Shown piece after piece: positions 1 through 8,491 of a stretch of 64,000 bases of DNA. The DNA is taken from contig NZ_JBHSDH010000006.1 in assembly GCF_042651485.1 (NCBI RefSeq), positions 1 through 64,000 of the forward strand, read 5' to 3'. Numbering within the stretch: the first letter of the stretch is position 1; each line of letters starts with the position of its first letter. The translations under genes and the position numbers were made by a program. This DNA comes from Sphingorhabdus_B arenilitoris. GTDB taxonomy: Bacteria; Pseudomonadota; Alphaproteobacteria; Sphingomonadales; Sphingomonadaceae. Below the pieces are notes generated by a model. The model was not told where the DNA came from, did no database searches, and saw only the letters and a program-made list of their open reading frames with translations.

Positions 1-324
1 CAGCTGCGCCAAACTCTCGGCATCGTTCACATCGCTCTTGTTCACCCGCGCCGAAAGCGCTTTCTTGGCATGGCGCGCGCAGATGCACACCACCGGCACA
101 CCCCGTTCCGCAAGGCCGTGATACAAAAAGGTCGATAGCGGCCCTGTTTCCAGAACGATACGGACCAAGCCCCCATCTCGCCCAGAACAGTGCTTGCCTA
201 GCCATTTTGCCAAAACATCCGGATCACTCGCCACCACATCGCGGCGGATAACAACACCACCGCCATCAACCACGCATATGTGGCACGTCTTGTCAGATAC
301 ATCCAAACCTGCAAATATACTCAT
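1..324 (-). CDS. IS110-family transposase, N-terminal part (runs off window)
   Basis: On the minus strand an uninterrupted reading frame starts with ATG at 324 and continues past position 1, giving 108 codons. It begins MSIFAGLDVSDKT, the first strand and first catalytic Asp of the RuvC-like DEDD domain of IS110-type transposases. It continues with an ETGPLS segment (second acidic residue) and NKSDVNDAESLA, which corresponds to the family's conserved K-D-x-N-D-A stretch. The protein would catalyse site-specific movement of its own element. A ribosome-binding site (AGGAGAG) lies just before the start. The C-terminal Ser-containing domain is outside the window, so intactness cannot be judged. 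The N at 353 lies in the presumed element end. Confidence 0.9.
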   Translation of the reverse strand, partial: MSIFAGLDVSDKTCHICVVDGGGVVIRRDVVASDPDVLAKWLGKHCSGRDGGLVRIVLETGPLSTFLYHGLAERGVPVVCICARHAKKALSARVNKSDVNDAESLAQL

Positions 325-392
325 CGGTCACTCTCCTCCTTTGGAGCGCTCCANATTTACGGAGTCTTAAAACCTGAATATCGAGAAAACTA

Positions 393-2105
393 ATGAGTTT
401 TGACAGAGTACTTAAAAACAACAATGCGCTCGTCGAAGAGATCGGCGAAGGTAACGCCTATTTAATTCTAGCGCTGGCGTTGCTATTTGAAGAGGCAAAC
501 CCAACTGAGCTTGCGAGTGCCGGCCTTACCGACGGTGGCGACGATAAGAAGATCGATTTTATTTACCACGACGTGGATGCCAGGCGCCTTATATTTGCGC
601 AGGGGTATTTCACAGAGAAGAAGGTCGATTCCGCTCCTGCTAACAAAGCATCGGACCTGAATACCGCCTGCGCTTGGCTGGTGGAAGGTAAGTTGGAGAT
701 TGTTCCAGAAAAACTCAGGGCGACGATTGCATCATTTCGACAGGCAATCGATGATGGAGAGATTGACGCTATTGACGTTTTATACGTCCACAATTTACCG
801 GAATCGATCAACGTCTCCCGCGAGCTTCAAACCACCGAGGGAATGCTTAGAAAGCTGGTCGCCAATGACAATATCGTAATCAAAGGATATGAACTCGGCA
901 AACCTCGAGTTGAACACCTATATTCAGCCCGCGATTCGCATATTGCAATTGCGGATAGCATCTATTTTCCATACGAACCCGAGCTTACCGAGGCTGGGAA
1001 TAAGTGGAAAGCGTCAATCGCAACAGTTAGTGGCGACTGGATTAGCGATCTATTTGTTAAGTATGGCGACGACTTGTATAGCGCCAATTATCGCGGATTT
1101 CTAGGGGCTGATCGTCGGAAAAAGGTCAATAGCGGTATCCGCGATACTGCTGAAAATGCGCCAAATGATTTTTGGGTTTTTAACAATGGAATTACGGTAC
1201 TCACCAACGGTATTTCTAAAAAAGGTTCGCGCTTATCGCTAAACGGAATTTCTGTTATTAATGGCGCCCAGACTACAGGATCGATCGGATCGGTTGATAG
1301 AGCTAAATCTGATCTTGGTAAAGTGCGACTGATTTGCCGAATAGTGGAATGTCAAGATCAAGAAACAGTCGAACAAATTGTAAAATTTAATAACACACAA
1401 AATGTAATTACCACATGGGATCAGTTTAGTAATGATCAAGACCAAAAACGGATTGCGGACGAGTTTAATGAAATAGGTTTCAGTTATAACCGAAAACGGG
1501 GATTTGTTGGTGATGGGGATCAGATTGGAATAGAGCAAGTATTACAACCTCTCTTAGCTTACCATGGCCGTTCGACCGACGCTGTTCGTGGTAAAAATCA
1601 ACTTTTTCTTGTGAAGCAGCTTTATAGAAATGCTTTTGAGGCCAAGAAAGCCCGGCACATCCTTTTTGTGCACACGCTGTCTCGTGCAATCGACAATCTC
1701 AGATTAGATTTGAAGAAAAAATCTACCGAAGAGGAGTTAATTAACATTGAGAACGCCCAGCTTGCACTTCTCAAAAATCTCAACTTTAAGCCGTTTCTTA
1801 TCAACGTGGTAGCTAACAGCCTCGAAACAATTGTGGGGCAACGGTGCGACAGCCTCACAACGGGGTTTAAGCCTGACGCAGCAAAGGGCCGCTCTCTAGT
1901 TGACCTTACTGCTCGTTGGATACCGGTCGTAGAGACTTTCCTGCCCTTGCTCACGCCTCATGTCGAACCTGAAACATTCTTCAGGCTCCACAGCAATGAT
2001 GATCAGTTTATTGTTCAGGTTAAGAAGACAATGGATGCGATGTTGGTTGCGACCAACGCTAAAGACAAGCTGTCAGAGTTTGCCAAAATGGTAGCTGCTA
2101 CTTAA
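393..2105 (+). CDS. AIPR-family (abortive infection phage resistance) protein
   Basis: 570 residues. The central and C-terminal parts match the AIPR family: FWVFNNGIT at about residue 260 and INGAQTTGSI at about residue 290, both hallmark motifs. The family is named after abortive-infection phage resistance proteins, and the biochemical mechanism is not settled. The N-terminal 80 residues resemble the fold seen in many AIPR proteins that is compared with restriction endonucleases: GGDDKKIDFIY followed by a strand ending LIFAQGYF. In nuclease-like relatives the second strand usually ends in Q-x-K; here it reads Q-G-Y, so nuclease activity is doubtful. It stands alone between an IS110 remnant and a convergent Fic gene, consistent with an acquired defence gene. 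Its composition is slightly more AT-rich than the core genes. No signal peptide or membrane segment is seen. Confidence 0.85.
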   Translation: MSFDRVLKNNNALVEEIGEGNAYLILALALLFEEANPTELASAGLTDGGDDKKIDFIYHDVDARRLIFAQGYFTEKKVDSAPANKASDLNTACAWLVEGKLEIVPEKLRATIASFRQAIDDGEIDAIDVLYVHNLPESINVSRELQTTEGMLRKLVANDNIVIKGYELGKPRVEHLYSARDSHIAIADSIYFPYEPELTEAGNKWKASIATVSGDWISDLFVKYGDDLYSANYRGFLGADRRKKVNSGIRDTAENAPNDFWVFNNGITVLTNGISKKGSRLSLNGISVINGAQTTGSIGSVDRAKSDLGKVRLICRIVECQDQETVEQIVKFNNTQNVITTWDQFSNDQDQKRIADEFNEIGFSYNRKRGFVGDGDQIGIEQVLQPLLAYHGRSTDAVRGKNQLFLVKQLYRNAFEAKKARHILFVHTLSRAIDNLRLDLKKKSTEEELINIENAQLALLKNLNFKPFLINVVANSLETIVGQRCDSLTTGFKPDAAKGRSLVDLTARWIPVVETFLPLLTPHVEPETFFRLHSNDDQFIVQVKKTMDAMLVATNAKDKLSEFAKMVAAT

Positions 2106-2232
2106 TCAAAAGTAACGAAATTCCGGGAAATTCCGCCGACACAAAACTAATCATCCCACCCCAAAAAAACCATTTTCCTACAGCGGCCTTTTTTGCTTCA
2201 CGCTGGTGCGAATTCCACGGACACAAACCTAA

Positions 2233-3396
2233 TTACCGGCTTTCCCGACCTACATCCGAAAACAGCCGTACATATGGGAAATACTGATACACGCGGTACC
2301 GAGCCTGCCCCGTAATTTCGGTCAATAGATCAGCTTCGACAAAACGATCAATCAAATCGGCTGCTGCCGGGAATGACAGGTTTAACCGTTCCATCACAGC
2401 CCGGTTGTCGATGAAAGGATGGGTGTACAGACTTTCAAGTATGCGCAGGCCGTTTCCGGCGGACCGTCCGAAGTGATCGGTTATGATCCGTCTGTGTTCC
2501 TCGCGCAACGCGACGATGTTGCGGGCAGTTTCCGTCGCCTCCAGACTTACCGATGCCACGCCTTCTAGGAAAAATTTAATCCATTCTTCCCAATCGCCCC
2601 TGTCGCGTATATTTTGTAGCAATTCATAATAGCGGGTGCGATGCTGTTTAAACCAATGCGACAGATACAGAACTGGTTTTATTAAAATCTTCTGTTCACA
2701 CAGATAAAAGGCAATAAGCAGCCGCCCAACTCTCCCATTGCCATCGAGGAATGGGTGGATCGTTTCAAAATGTGCGTGGAGCAATCCGATTTTAATTAAC
2801 GCCGGAATATCATTCTCTTCATGAACAAATTTTTCAAGGTCCGACAATAAGCGTTCCACTTCATGCGGTGGAGGCGGAACAAAGATCGCATCGTTTAACG
2901 TCGACCCGCCGGGCCCTATCCAATTCTGACTGCGCCGCAGTTCGCCCGGATTGGCATGGTCGCCGCGCACCCCCTGCATTAGCTTTTCATGTATCTCACG
3001 GATTAGGCGGACCGAAATTGGTAATTCGGGTAGTCGTTTTAATCCGTGGTTCATCGCCCCTACATAATTGAGTACTTCGCTGACGTCGCTGGGCCGGTTC
3101 GCGTCTTGGATTGCGGCTTCCGCCTCCAGCAGGTCATTTAACGACGATTGCGTTCCTTCGATCTGGCTGGAAAGAACGGCTTCCTTGCGGACATACATAA
3201 AAACGAACATATCGGGGTCGGGCAAAGTCTGGATTGATCCATCTAAACGCCCAAGCGCGCGATCGGCCTTTGAAAGCACAGTCTGCATAGCGGCATCAAT
3301 ATTGATTGGCGGTATGGGGGGCAGCGGCTCCGGCATGAAGGCTGAGTAATGATTTGGCTGTTTGACATATCGGCCAGCCCTAAATTGTCTTGTCAT
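2233..3396 (-). CDS. Fic family protein with N-terminal inhibitory motif and C-terminal winged helix
   Basis: 387 residues. The Fic core motif HPFLDGNGR is at residues 214-222, with catalytic His214, acidic Asp218 and Arg222 present, so AMP transfer to a hydroxyl side chain of a target protein is expected. Residues 76-81 (SSQIEG) match the class II inhibitory helix motif (S/T)xxxE(G/N), in which the Glu blocks ATP gamma-phosphate binding; the protein should therefore be autoinhibited. The C-terminal about 80 residues look like a winged helix-turn-helix (NRAVMERLNLSFPAAADLIDRF), common in SoFic-like proteins. Start at 3396 is set by an AGGAG site. Three copies of CTAATTAAA lie in and before its leader, one overlapping the ribosome-binding site, suggesting autoregulation. 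Possible targets are unknown. Confidence 0.93.
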   Translation of the reverse strand: MTRQFRAGRYVKQPNHYSAFMPEPLPPIPPINIDAAMQTVLSKADRALGRLDGSIQTLPDPDMFVFMYVRKEAVLSSQIEGTQSSLNDLLEAEAAIQDANRPSDVSEVLNYVGAMNHGLKRLPELPISVRLIREIHEKLMQGVRGDHANPGELRRSQNWIGPGGSTLNDAIFVPPPPHEVERLLSDLEKFVHEENDIPALIKIGLLHAHFETIHPFLDGNGRVGRLLIAFYLCEQKILIKPVLYLSHWFKQHRTRYYELLQNIRDRGDWEEWIKFFLEGVASVSLEATETARNIVALREEHRRIITDHFGRSAGNGLRILESLYTHPFIDNRAVMERLNLSFPAAADLIDRFVEADLLTEITGQARYRVYQYFPYVRLFSDVGRESR

Positions 3397-3404
3397 GCTT
3401 GCTC

Positions 3405-3413
3405 CTAATTAAA
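3405..3413 (-). promoter_or_regulatory. Candidate operator half-site overlapping the fic ribosome-binding site
   Basis: CTAATTAAA on the plus strand. Read in the direction of fic it is TTTAATTAG followed directly by GAG, so it shares bases with the Shine-Dalgarno sequence. The same 9-mer occurs twice more at 3461-3469 and 3485-3493. A DNA-binding protein, possibly the Fic winged helix itself, could control expression here. This is inference from repeat placement. Confidence 0.45.
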
Positions 3414-3457
3414 AGCTAGCTTGCATTAGAATGAGAATTATCTCTTAGTCAAGGCCT

Positions 3458-3496
3458 ACCTTTAATTAGAGCCGCTGATGCGGACTAATTAAAGGT
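3458..3496. promoter_or_regulatory. Perfect 12-bp inverted repeat upstream of fic
   Basis: Arms ACCTTTAATTAG (3458-3469) and CTAATTAAAGGT (3485-3496) are exact reverse complements. The spacer holds a second short stem, CCGC-TGAT-GCGG (3472-3483). The site lies in the 286-bp gap between divergent fic and the next secreted-protein gene. It can be read as an operator for a dimeric regulator or as a cruciform/hairpin. There is no T-run, so a terminator is unlikely. Confidence 0.6.
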
Positions 3497-3682
3497 TTGC
3501 GGTGATTGGGTGGAATGTGCTGCGTGCGTAGGGAGTTTTGTCCTTTTTGCGTGAAATTATCCTTTGCCGCCGGGCGTCATTAGCCTTGCCGCCTCAAGTA
3601 ACCACCGCGACATCTCCTCCGAAATAGCCATTGCATTAATATTGGGCCGCGATAATTCTTATCCTAAGTTCGGAGGCTCAAG

Positions 3683-4834
3683 ATGATGTTTCAATTCCGC
3701 ATATTCGGGTTTATGGCTGCCGCGGCTGTATCGCTTATTGCCCTGGGCGGCGGCGCGCGCGCCTCTGAACCGACCCTGCCCGCGGGATGGACCAAACAGG
3801 AAAATGACACGAATATCCAATATAGCAATGCCGACGGCAGCTCGCTGGTGTTACATGGTCTTTCGACGGATACGAATGTTACGATATTGTCAGCGGCAAG
3901 CACGCTGGACAAACCAAATGCCTGCGAAGGATTAACCGCGCAGCCGGTTCAGAAGAGCGCACGCGGCGTTGAAAAAATATCGTTGCTGACGGGCACCATC
4001 AAATGCGCGGTCTATATCGGCAAAGGTGACGGGCCGACCAAAATGGTTTTGGCGATCTATAAAACTGACGCAGCGGCTTTGCGGATTGCCGAAGCGATCA
4101 CCAATGGGTGGGCCCAACCGGGGGCGCAGTCGGCATCGGCGGCGGGATCAGGCGGCGCTGAGACGGCGGTTTCCGATGCGCAGCTTGCCGCTTATTTGGC
4201 GCGCGTCCCCGTTTCCCGGCGGCCCGTGGCGGTCGCGACGCGCAGTTCGGGCGTGTATGGAAATTTCTCGATTGCCGTCTATCTTTTCTTTGCCAATGGA
4301 TATGCGGCAAATTGTTCGGATTGGGATCCGGTGATTTTGGAACCGACGCCTGAATCGCTGGGCCGGGCTCGCGAAGATTGCGATGTTAAGCGCTGGCGAA
4401 AAACGAGCGACGGCGCGCTGCAAGTTATCGCAAGCGATGGGACCTGGGATGGCAGCGGGTTTGCCGATGACGTTACCAAATTTCGGAAGGGCGAAAGGTT
4501 GGATGCCAGTTTTGGAAATATCCAAAGCTTTGGCATTTCAGGCGCAGCATTTTCATCGGGCACGATCAGCGGAGGCGACCTGGCTTTTCGTTCAGATGGG
4601 CAGTTTGCCTCGGGACGTTGGCGCACCACAAATTTTGCAGGCGCGGATATCGTGGCAAATAATTCGGAAGAAAGAGCCCCCCGTATTGGACGCTATTATC
4701 TCGATGGGCATTTGATCGCCGTTTCCGCCGCAGATGGCAGCATAAGTGCGATGTTCGTAACGGGCATCCGGAAAGGTGATATTGTCAGTCACATATATCT
4801 TGGCGGAACCCATTATTGGCAAAGCGATGATTAA
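3683..4834 (+). CDS. Secreted protein of unknown function
   Basis: 383 residues starting at ATG 3683 behind a good GGAGG site (3671-3675); a second ATG follows immediately. The first about 27 residues form a Sec signal peptide (FRIFGFMAAAAVSLIALGGGARA, then SEP), so the protein is periplasmic or outer-surface. I do not recognise a domain. The first 150 residues include a lone pair of Cys at about 80 and 110. A Ser/Ala/Gly-rich linker (around 148-160) separates this from a second half of short beta-strand-like segments ending in an aromatic-rich tail (IYLGGTHYWQ). It stands alone between fic and the DUF547 gene. Codon use resembles the core genes that follow. No homologous function can be offered. 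Confidence 0.75.
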   Translation: MMFQFRIFGFMAAAAVSLIALGGGARASEPTLPAGWTKQENDTNIQYSNADGSSLVLHGLSTDTNVTILSAASTLDKPNACEGLTAQPVQKSARGVEKISLLTGTIKCAVYIGKGDGPTKMVLAIYKTDAAALRIAEAITNGWAQPGAQSASAAGSGGAETAVSDAQLAAYLARVPVSRRPVAVATRSSGVYGNFSIAVYLFFANGYAANCSDWDPVILEPTPESLGRAREDCDVKRWRKTSDGALQVIASDGTWDGSGFADDVTKFRKGERLDASFGNIQSFGISGAAFSSGTISGGDLAFRSDGQFASGRWRTTNFAGADIVANNSEERAPRIGRYYLDGHLIAVSAADGSISAMFVTGIRKGDIVSHIYLGGTHYWQSDD

Positions 4835-5203
4835 GGGACTTTCGGCGAGATACTAAATTTATCTGAGACGAGGGTGATTGGGACTATCGCGCCGCGGCGG
4901 CTTGTTCGCTGCCTATTTGGCCGGATGGGTAGGACCGTGAAATTTGGTGCGCGCGGAGGCGGGCCGGGTGAAGGTGTGAGCCCTAACCTGAAAATAACCT
5001 GATGCCCGGCTTTCAATTTAGGACAAAACCGCGTCATATCTGTCACCTATTTGTTACATTGGAGCCATGCCTATCATTCCGGCCGCATATGATAGCCATT
5101 GTGCCCGTGACCGTCCGCCGGTAACCTTTCCACCCGCGGCAACGAATTGAAATTTGAACACCGGCATCACCAGAAGAGACGGGTGCAAAAAAACGGAGCT
5201 TTC
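4835..5203. other. Intergenic stretch without a recognised gene
   Basis: 369 bases between a secreted-protein gene and the DUF547 gene. Open frames here are short and lack ribosome-binding sites. The region close to 5203 should hold the promoter of the DUF547/glycosyltransferase operon, but I cannot point to a convincing -35/-10 pair. Confidence 0.5.
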
Positions 5204-6145
5204 ATGCTAAAATACATATTGTTCATCCTGCCTTTTTTGATTGCGGCGCCTGTGCAGGCGGAACGTTTTGACCATTCTCAATGGGATAGGTTGGTGCAAA
5301 GCCATGTGAAAATGTCACCGGACCGGAGCAGCTCGGTCGCCGATTATGCGCAGTTTAAGGCAGTGGATGCGCAGCTGCAATCCTATCTGACGAAGCTGTC
5401 TGCGGTTAAGCAAGCCGAGTTTGATAGCTGGCCGAAAAATGACCAGCTCGCTTTTCTGATCAACGCCTATAATGCTTGGACAGTGAAATTGATCGCCGAT
5501 GCGCACCCCAATTTAGCGTCGATCCTCGAGCTCGGCAATGTTACGACATCACCGTGGCAACGGCGCTTCATCCCGTTGTTGGGCGCGCAGCGTTCGCTCG
5601 ATGATATTGAGCATAAAATGATCCGGGGCAGCGGTCGGTATAATGATCCGCGGATACATTTTGCTGTAAACTGCGCCAGCATCGGTTGCCCCGCATTGAT
5701 GGACCGCGCCTTTACTGCTCAGCAGCTTGACAGTCAGATGGAAGCGGCAACCAAGGCGTTTCTGTCCGACCGGACCCGCAATTATGTCGATGATAAAGGT
5801 GCGCATGTGTCCAGCATTTTTGACTGGTATGGCGGTGATTTCAAAACCGGTTGGCGCGGTGCGGATTCGGTGGGCGGGTTCCTCGCGCTATATTCGGGCA
5901 GTTTGGGCGTTACCGAGGCGCGGCGCACGGCGCTTGCAAATGGCGAGATGGATATTTCCTTCTTGGAATATGATTGGCGGTTAAATGATGTGACAGTGCC
6001 GAATGGCGCGAAGTCCGCTGCCAGCATGTCGCCTATCTGGATCGCCCGCGCTTTCCCCGTGCCCACGGCGATTGCCGGGCTGTTGTTATTGTTGCTGCTT
6101 TATGGGGGATACCGTCTCATCCGGCGGCGCAGCAAAGCAGCTTAA
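5204..6145 (+). CDS. DUF547 domain protein, exported and C-terminally anchored
   Basis: I place the start at ATG 5204, behind a GGAG site; an upstream in-frame start at 5147 would put a charged, implausible leader before the signal peptide. The product is 313 residues: signal peptide (MLKYILFILPFLIAAPVQA), then a DUF547 domain over roughly residues 40-240, recognisable by FLINAYNAWTVKLI, IEHKMIRG and the segment DPRIHFAVNCASIGCPAL with conserved Cys. A C-terminal membrane helix (TAIAGLLLLLLLYGGYRLI) and a basic tail follow, so the domain should face the periplasm. DUF547 has no established activity. It is the first gene of a probable operon with two glycosyltransferase-like genes; this trio is common in alphaproteobacteria. 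Confidence 0.9.
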   Translation: MLKYILFILPFLIAAPVQAERFDHSQWDRLVQSHVKMSPDRSSSVADYAQFKAVDAQLQSYLTKLSAVKQAEFDSWPKNDQLAFLINAYNAWTVKLIADAHPNLASILELGNVTTSPWQRRFIPLLGAQRSLDDIEHKMIRGSGRYNDPRIHFAVNCASIGCPALMDRAFTAQQLDSQMEAATKAFLSDRTRNYVDDKGAHVSSIFDWYGGDFKTGWRGADSVGGFLALYSGSLGVTEARRTALANGEMDISFLEYDWRLNDVTVPNGAKSAASMSPIWIARAFPVPTAIAGLLLLLLLYGGYRLIRRRSKAA

Positions 6146-6191
6146 CGGCGAATGCGCCGCAGGAGAATTTCCACATGGTCGATCGGATGGA

Positions 6192-6836
6192 ATGCGTTGT
6201 GATTACGTTGATAACTCTCATCGCGATGGAGCGGCGTTGACCCGCCCGTTGGTCCGTGCCGTTTTGTTCACGCGCTATCCTGTGGCGGGTGAAGCCAAAA
6301 CGCGCCTTATCCCGGCGGTGGGGGCGCAAGCTGCGGCTGATATTCATGCGGCTTTGACGCTGCGAACTGTTGATATACTGAAGCAATGTGATTGCCATTT
6401 GGAGATTGCGATCACTGGCGCGCCGATCGCGGATTTTCGGAAATGGCTGGGGGAAGATATTTGCTTCAAGCGACAACAGGAGGGCGATTTGACTGATCGT
6501 TTGCTGGCTGAGATTGATCCGGCGCCGCTTATTTTCTTTGGCTCCGATACGCCCGACCTGTCGGAGGACATTGTGGCAGAGGCGATTGCCGCGCTCGGCC
6601 ATCATGACCTTGTCGTCGGCCCTGCCGAGGATGGCGGTTATTATTTGATAGGAATGCGTCAAGCCGCAGCGGGATTATTCACTGACATGCCGTGGAGCAC
6701 GGATAAGGTGCTGACGCAAACGCTGGCGCGCGCGGCGGCATTAAACATGACCGTGCACCAAACCCGCCTATTAAGCGATTGTGATACGCCCGATGATTTG
6801 AAAAAATGGCCATGGTTAAACATATGGCCCGCGTGA
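6192..6836 (+). CDS. TIGR04282-type (DUF2064) nucleotidyl/glycosyltransferase-like protein
   Basis: The conserved part begins LVRAVLFTRYPVAGEAKTRLIP, the nucleotide-sugar-binding start of the DUF2064 family (glycosyltransferase A fold), and includes FFGSDTPDL (acidic metal-binding loop) and VVGPAEDGGYYLIG. Start is uncertain: ATG 6192 gives 214 residues, while TTG 6237 with GGAG five bases before it gives 199 residues and fits the usual family N-terminus better. The family is called arsenosugar biosynthesis-associated because some members sit near arsS, but no arsenic methyltransferase or radical-SAM gene is nearby. It overlaps the next gene by 13 bases, so the two are probably translated together. 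Actual substrate unknown. Confidence 0.88.
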   Translation: MRCDYVDNSHRDGAALTRPLVRAVLFTRYPVAGEAKTRLIPAVGAQAAADIHAALTLRTVDILKQCDCHLEIAITGAPIADFRKWLGEDICFKRQQEGDLTDRLLAEIDPAPLIFFGSDTPDLSEDIVAEAIAALGHHDLVVGPAEDGGYYLIGMRQAAAGLFTDMPWSTDKVLTQTLARAAALNMTVHQTRLLSDCDTPDDLKKWPWLNIWPA

Positions 6837-7552
6837 CGATCCTTGTCCCGACGCTCAATGAAGAGCGAGCCTTGCCTGCCACATTGCGGAACATATCTGC
6901 CTTGATGCCGGCGCCGGATGAGGTGCTGATCGTTGATGGGGGCAGCAGTGACAAAACGGCGGAGATTGCCCGGGCCAGTGGTTTCACATGCGTAACATCG
7001 CCTCGAACCGGGCGCGGCGCTCAAATAAATTATGGGGTGGAGCAAGCCAAGGGAGATATTGTCTGCGTCTTACATGCCGATTCCTTGCTACCCATTGACG
7101 CAGTTGCGGAAATTCGGGCGGCAATGGCGGATCCCAACATTGCGCTGGCGAGCTTTACCCCGCGCATCGCTGGGCCATCGGGAACACGGTGGGGGTCGAC
7201 CGTGCATAATTGGATCAAAACCTGGTATGCGCCGCTGCTCATGCGGCCATGGCTGTTTATCCGGGGGGTGCGGCTGTTATTTGGTGATCATGCCATGTTT
7301 TTTCGGCGCGAACATTATCTGGCGGTCGGTGGGTGCGATGAACGGGTGGTGGTCATGGAGGAGGCTGATCTGTGTATCAAACTCAACCGATTTGGCCGAA
7401 CGCGCATGATCCCGCGATGGGTTTGGACATCGGACCGGCGGATTACCGAATGGGGCCGGTGGCGCGCCAATTACATTTATTTGAAGGTTGGGATTATGTG
7501 GGCGCTGGGCGCAAGGGAAAGGCTGGCCGATCATTATCCCGATGTTCGCTGA
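6824..7552 (+). CDS. TIGR04283-type family 2 glycosyltransferase
   Basis: 242 residues from ATG 6824 (a start at 6806 would add six residues). The protein opens VTILVPTLNEERALPATL and has VDGGSSDKT, the nucleotide-sugar-binding and Asp-rich elements of GT-A family 2 enzymes, followed by CVLHADSLLP (DxD-like metal site). VVVMEEADLCIKLNRFG near residue 185 is the usual acceptor/catalytic segment. A hydrophobic stretch near residues 145-160 may associate with the membrane. It overlaps the TIGR04282 gene upstream; the pair forms a two-step module in many sphingomonads. The donor and acceptor are unknown. The arsenosugar label is a family name, not evidence here. Confidence 0.9.
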   Translation: MARVTILVPTLNEERALPATLRNISALMPAPDEVLIVDGGSSDKTAEIARASGFTCVTSPRTGRGAQINYGVEQAKGDIVCVLHADSLLPIDAVAEIRAAMADPNIALASFTPRIAGPSGTRWGSTVHNWIKTWYAPLLMRPWLFIRGVRLLFGDHAMFFRREHYLAVGGCDERVVVMEEADLCIKLNRFGRTRMIPRWVWTSDRRITEWGRWRANYIYLKVGIMWALGARERLADHYPDVR

Positions 7553-7604
7553 CAAATGACTGCAGATGGCGCCAGTCGGTGCCAATCGGTGCAGCAGGGC
7601 CACG

Positions 7605-8459
7605 TTAACCGAGGATATTTTTCAGCTTTTCCAGAAGCGCTGGATTTCGTGCGGCAGGGTCGGTGATCAGCGCATATTCCAACACGGTGTCGATCGGGCT
7701 GACTTCGCGCTGCGCAGGCAGGCTGCGCGCGATATTCTCAACGAGGCTTCGGGCTTTTTCTGCATTACTATGCATCTGCGCGATCACCGATTCCACCTCA
7801 ACTGGCGCTTCATTTTCCCGCCAGCAATCATAGTCGGTGACCATTGCGATGAGCGCATAAGGCAGCTGTGCCTCTCTCGCGAGCTTTGCCTCTGGCATGG
7901 CGGTCATACCGATAATATCTGCGCCCCATTGCCGGTATAAATGGCTTTCCGCGCGGCTTGAAAATTGGGGACCTTCCATCGCGAGGTAAGTGCCGCCTTC
8001 ATGCACACGCGCGCCTGCCGCCCGGGCTGCTGTGGCTGCCAAAGTGGAAAGCCGGGGGCAGACCGGGTCTGCCATAGAGACATGCGCGACAAGGCCGTCC
8101 CCAAAAAAGCTTTTCTCGCGGGCAAATGTCCGGTCGATAAATTGATCAATGGCCACAAAATCGCCTGGCGCAAATTTTTCGGTCAGCGAACCGACGGCCG
8201 AAATGGACAATAAATCGGTCACGCCCAATTGCTTCATGGCGTCAATATTGGCGCGGTAGTTCAGGTGGCTTGGCCCGATTGCATGGCCCCGGCCATGACG
8301 CGGCAGGAATACGCATTTCACCGCGCCAATGGTGCCGGTTAGCAGTTCATCGGAGGGCTTGCCCCAAGGGGTATCGACGCTAACCCAATGCGCGTCGGAC
8401 AGGCTGTCTATAGCATATAGCCCCGAACCGCCCATGATGCCCAAAACCCATCCTGCCAT
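7605..8459 (-). CDS. mtnP: S-methyl-5'-thioadenosine phosphorylase
   Basis: 284 residues, normal length. It cleaves 5'-methylthioadenosine with phosphate to adenine and methylthioribose-1-phosphate in methionine salvage; cytoplasmic. Seen: MGGSGLYAIDSL (phosphate loop), FLPRHGRGHAIGPSHLNYRANI, the active-site block YLAMEGPQFSSRAESHLYRQWGADIIGMTAMPEAKLA, and VTDYDCW (base-binding Asp). The start at 8459 follows an AAGGA element. It is convergent with the glycosyltransferase operon and 33 bases downstream-facing from the TonB receptor gene on the same strand, with which it may be co-transcribed. Nucleoside phosphorylases are also used to remove adenine in arsenosugar synthesis, but ordinary salvage is the simpler reading. 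Confidence 0.95.
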   Translation of the reverse strand: MAGWVLGIMGGSGLYAIDSLSDAHWVSVDTPWGKPSDELLTGTIGAVKCVFLPRHGRGHAIGPSHLNYRANIDAMKQLGVTDLLSISAVGSLTEKFAPGDFVAIDQFIDRTFAREKSFFGDGLVAHVSMADPVCPRLSTLAATAARAAGARVHEGGTYLAMEGPQFSSRAESHLYRQWGADIIGMTAMPEAKLAREAQLPYALIAMVTDYDCWRENEAPVEVESVIAQMHSNAEKARSLVENIARSLPAQREVSPIDTVLEYALITDPAARNPALLEKLKNILG

Positions 8460-8491
8460 GCTTATCCTTCCTCTAATGCCTGCTTATCTGA

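Noticed and set aside
1239..1954. Minus-strand frames of 69-110 codons inside the AIPR gene
   Set aside because: They are antisense to a clear family protein, with no ribosome-binding sites.
4026..4715. Several overlapping frames of 100-125 codons on both strands within the secreted unknown gene
   Set aside because: Only the 3683 frame has a signal peptide and ribosome site; the others follow from GC-rich codon structure.
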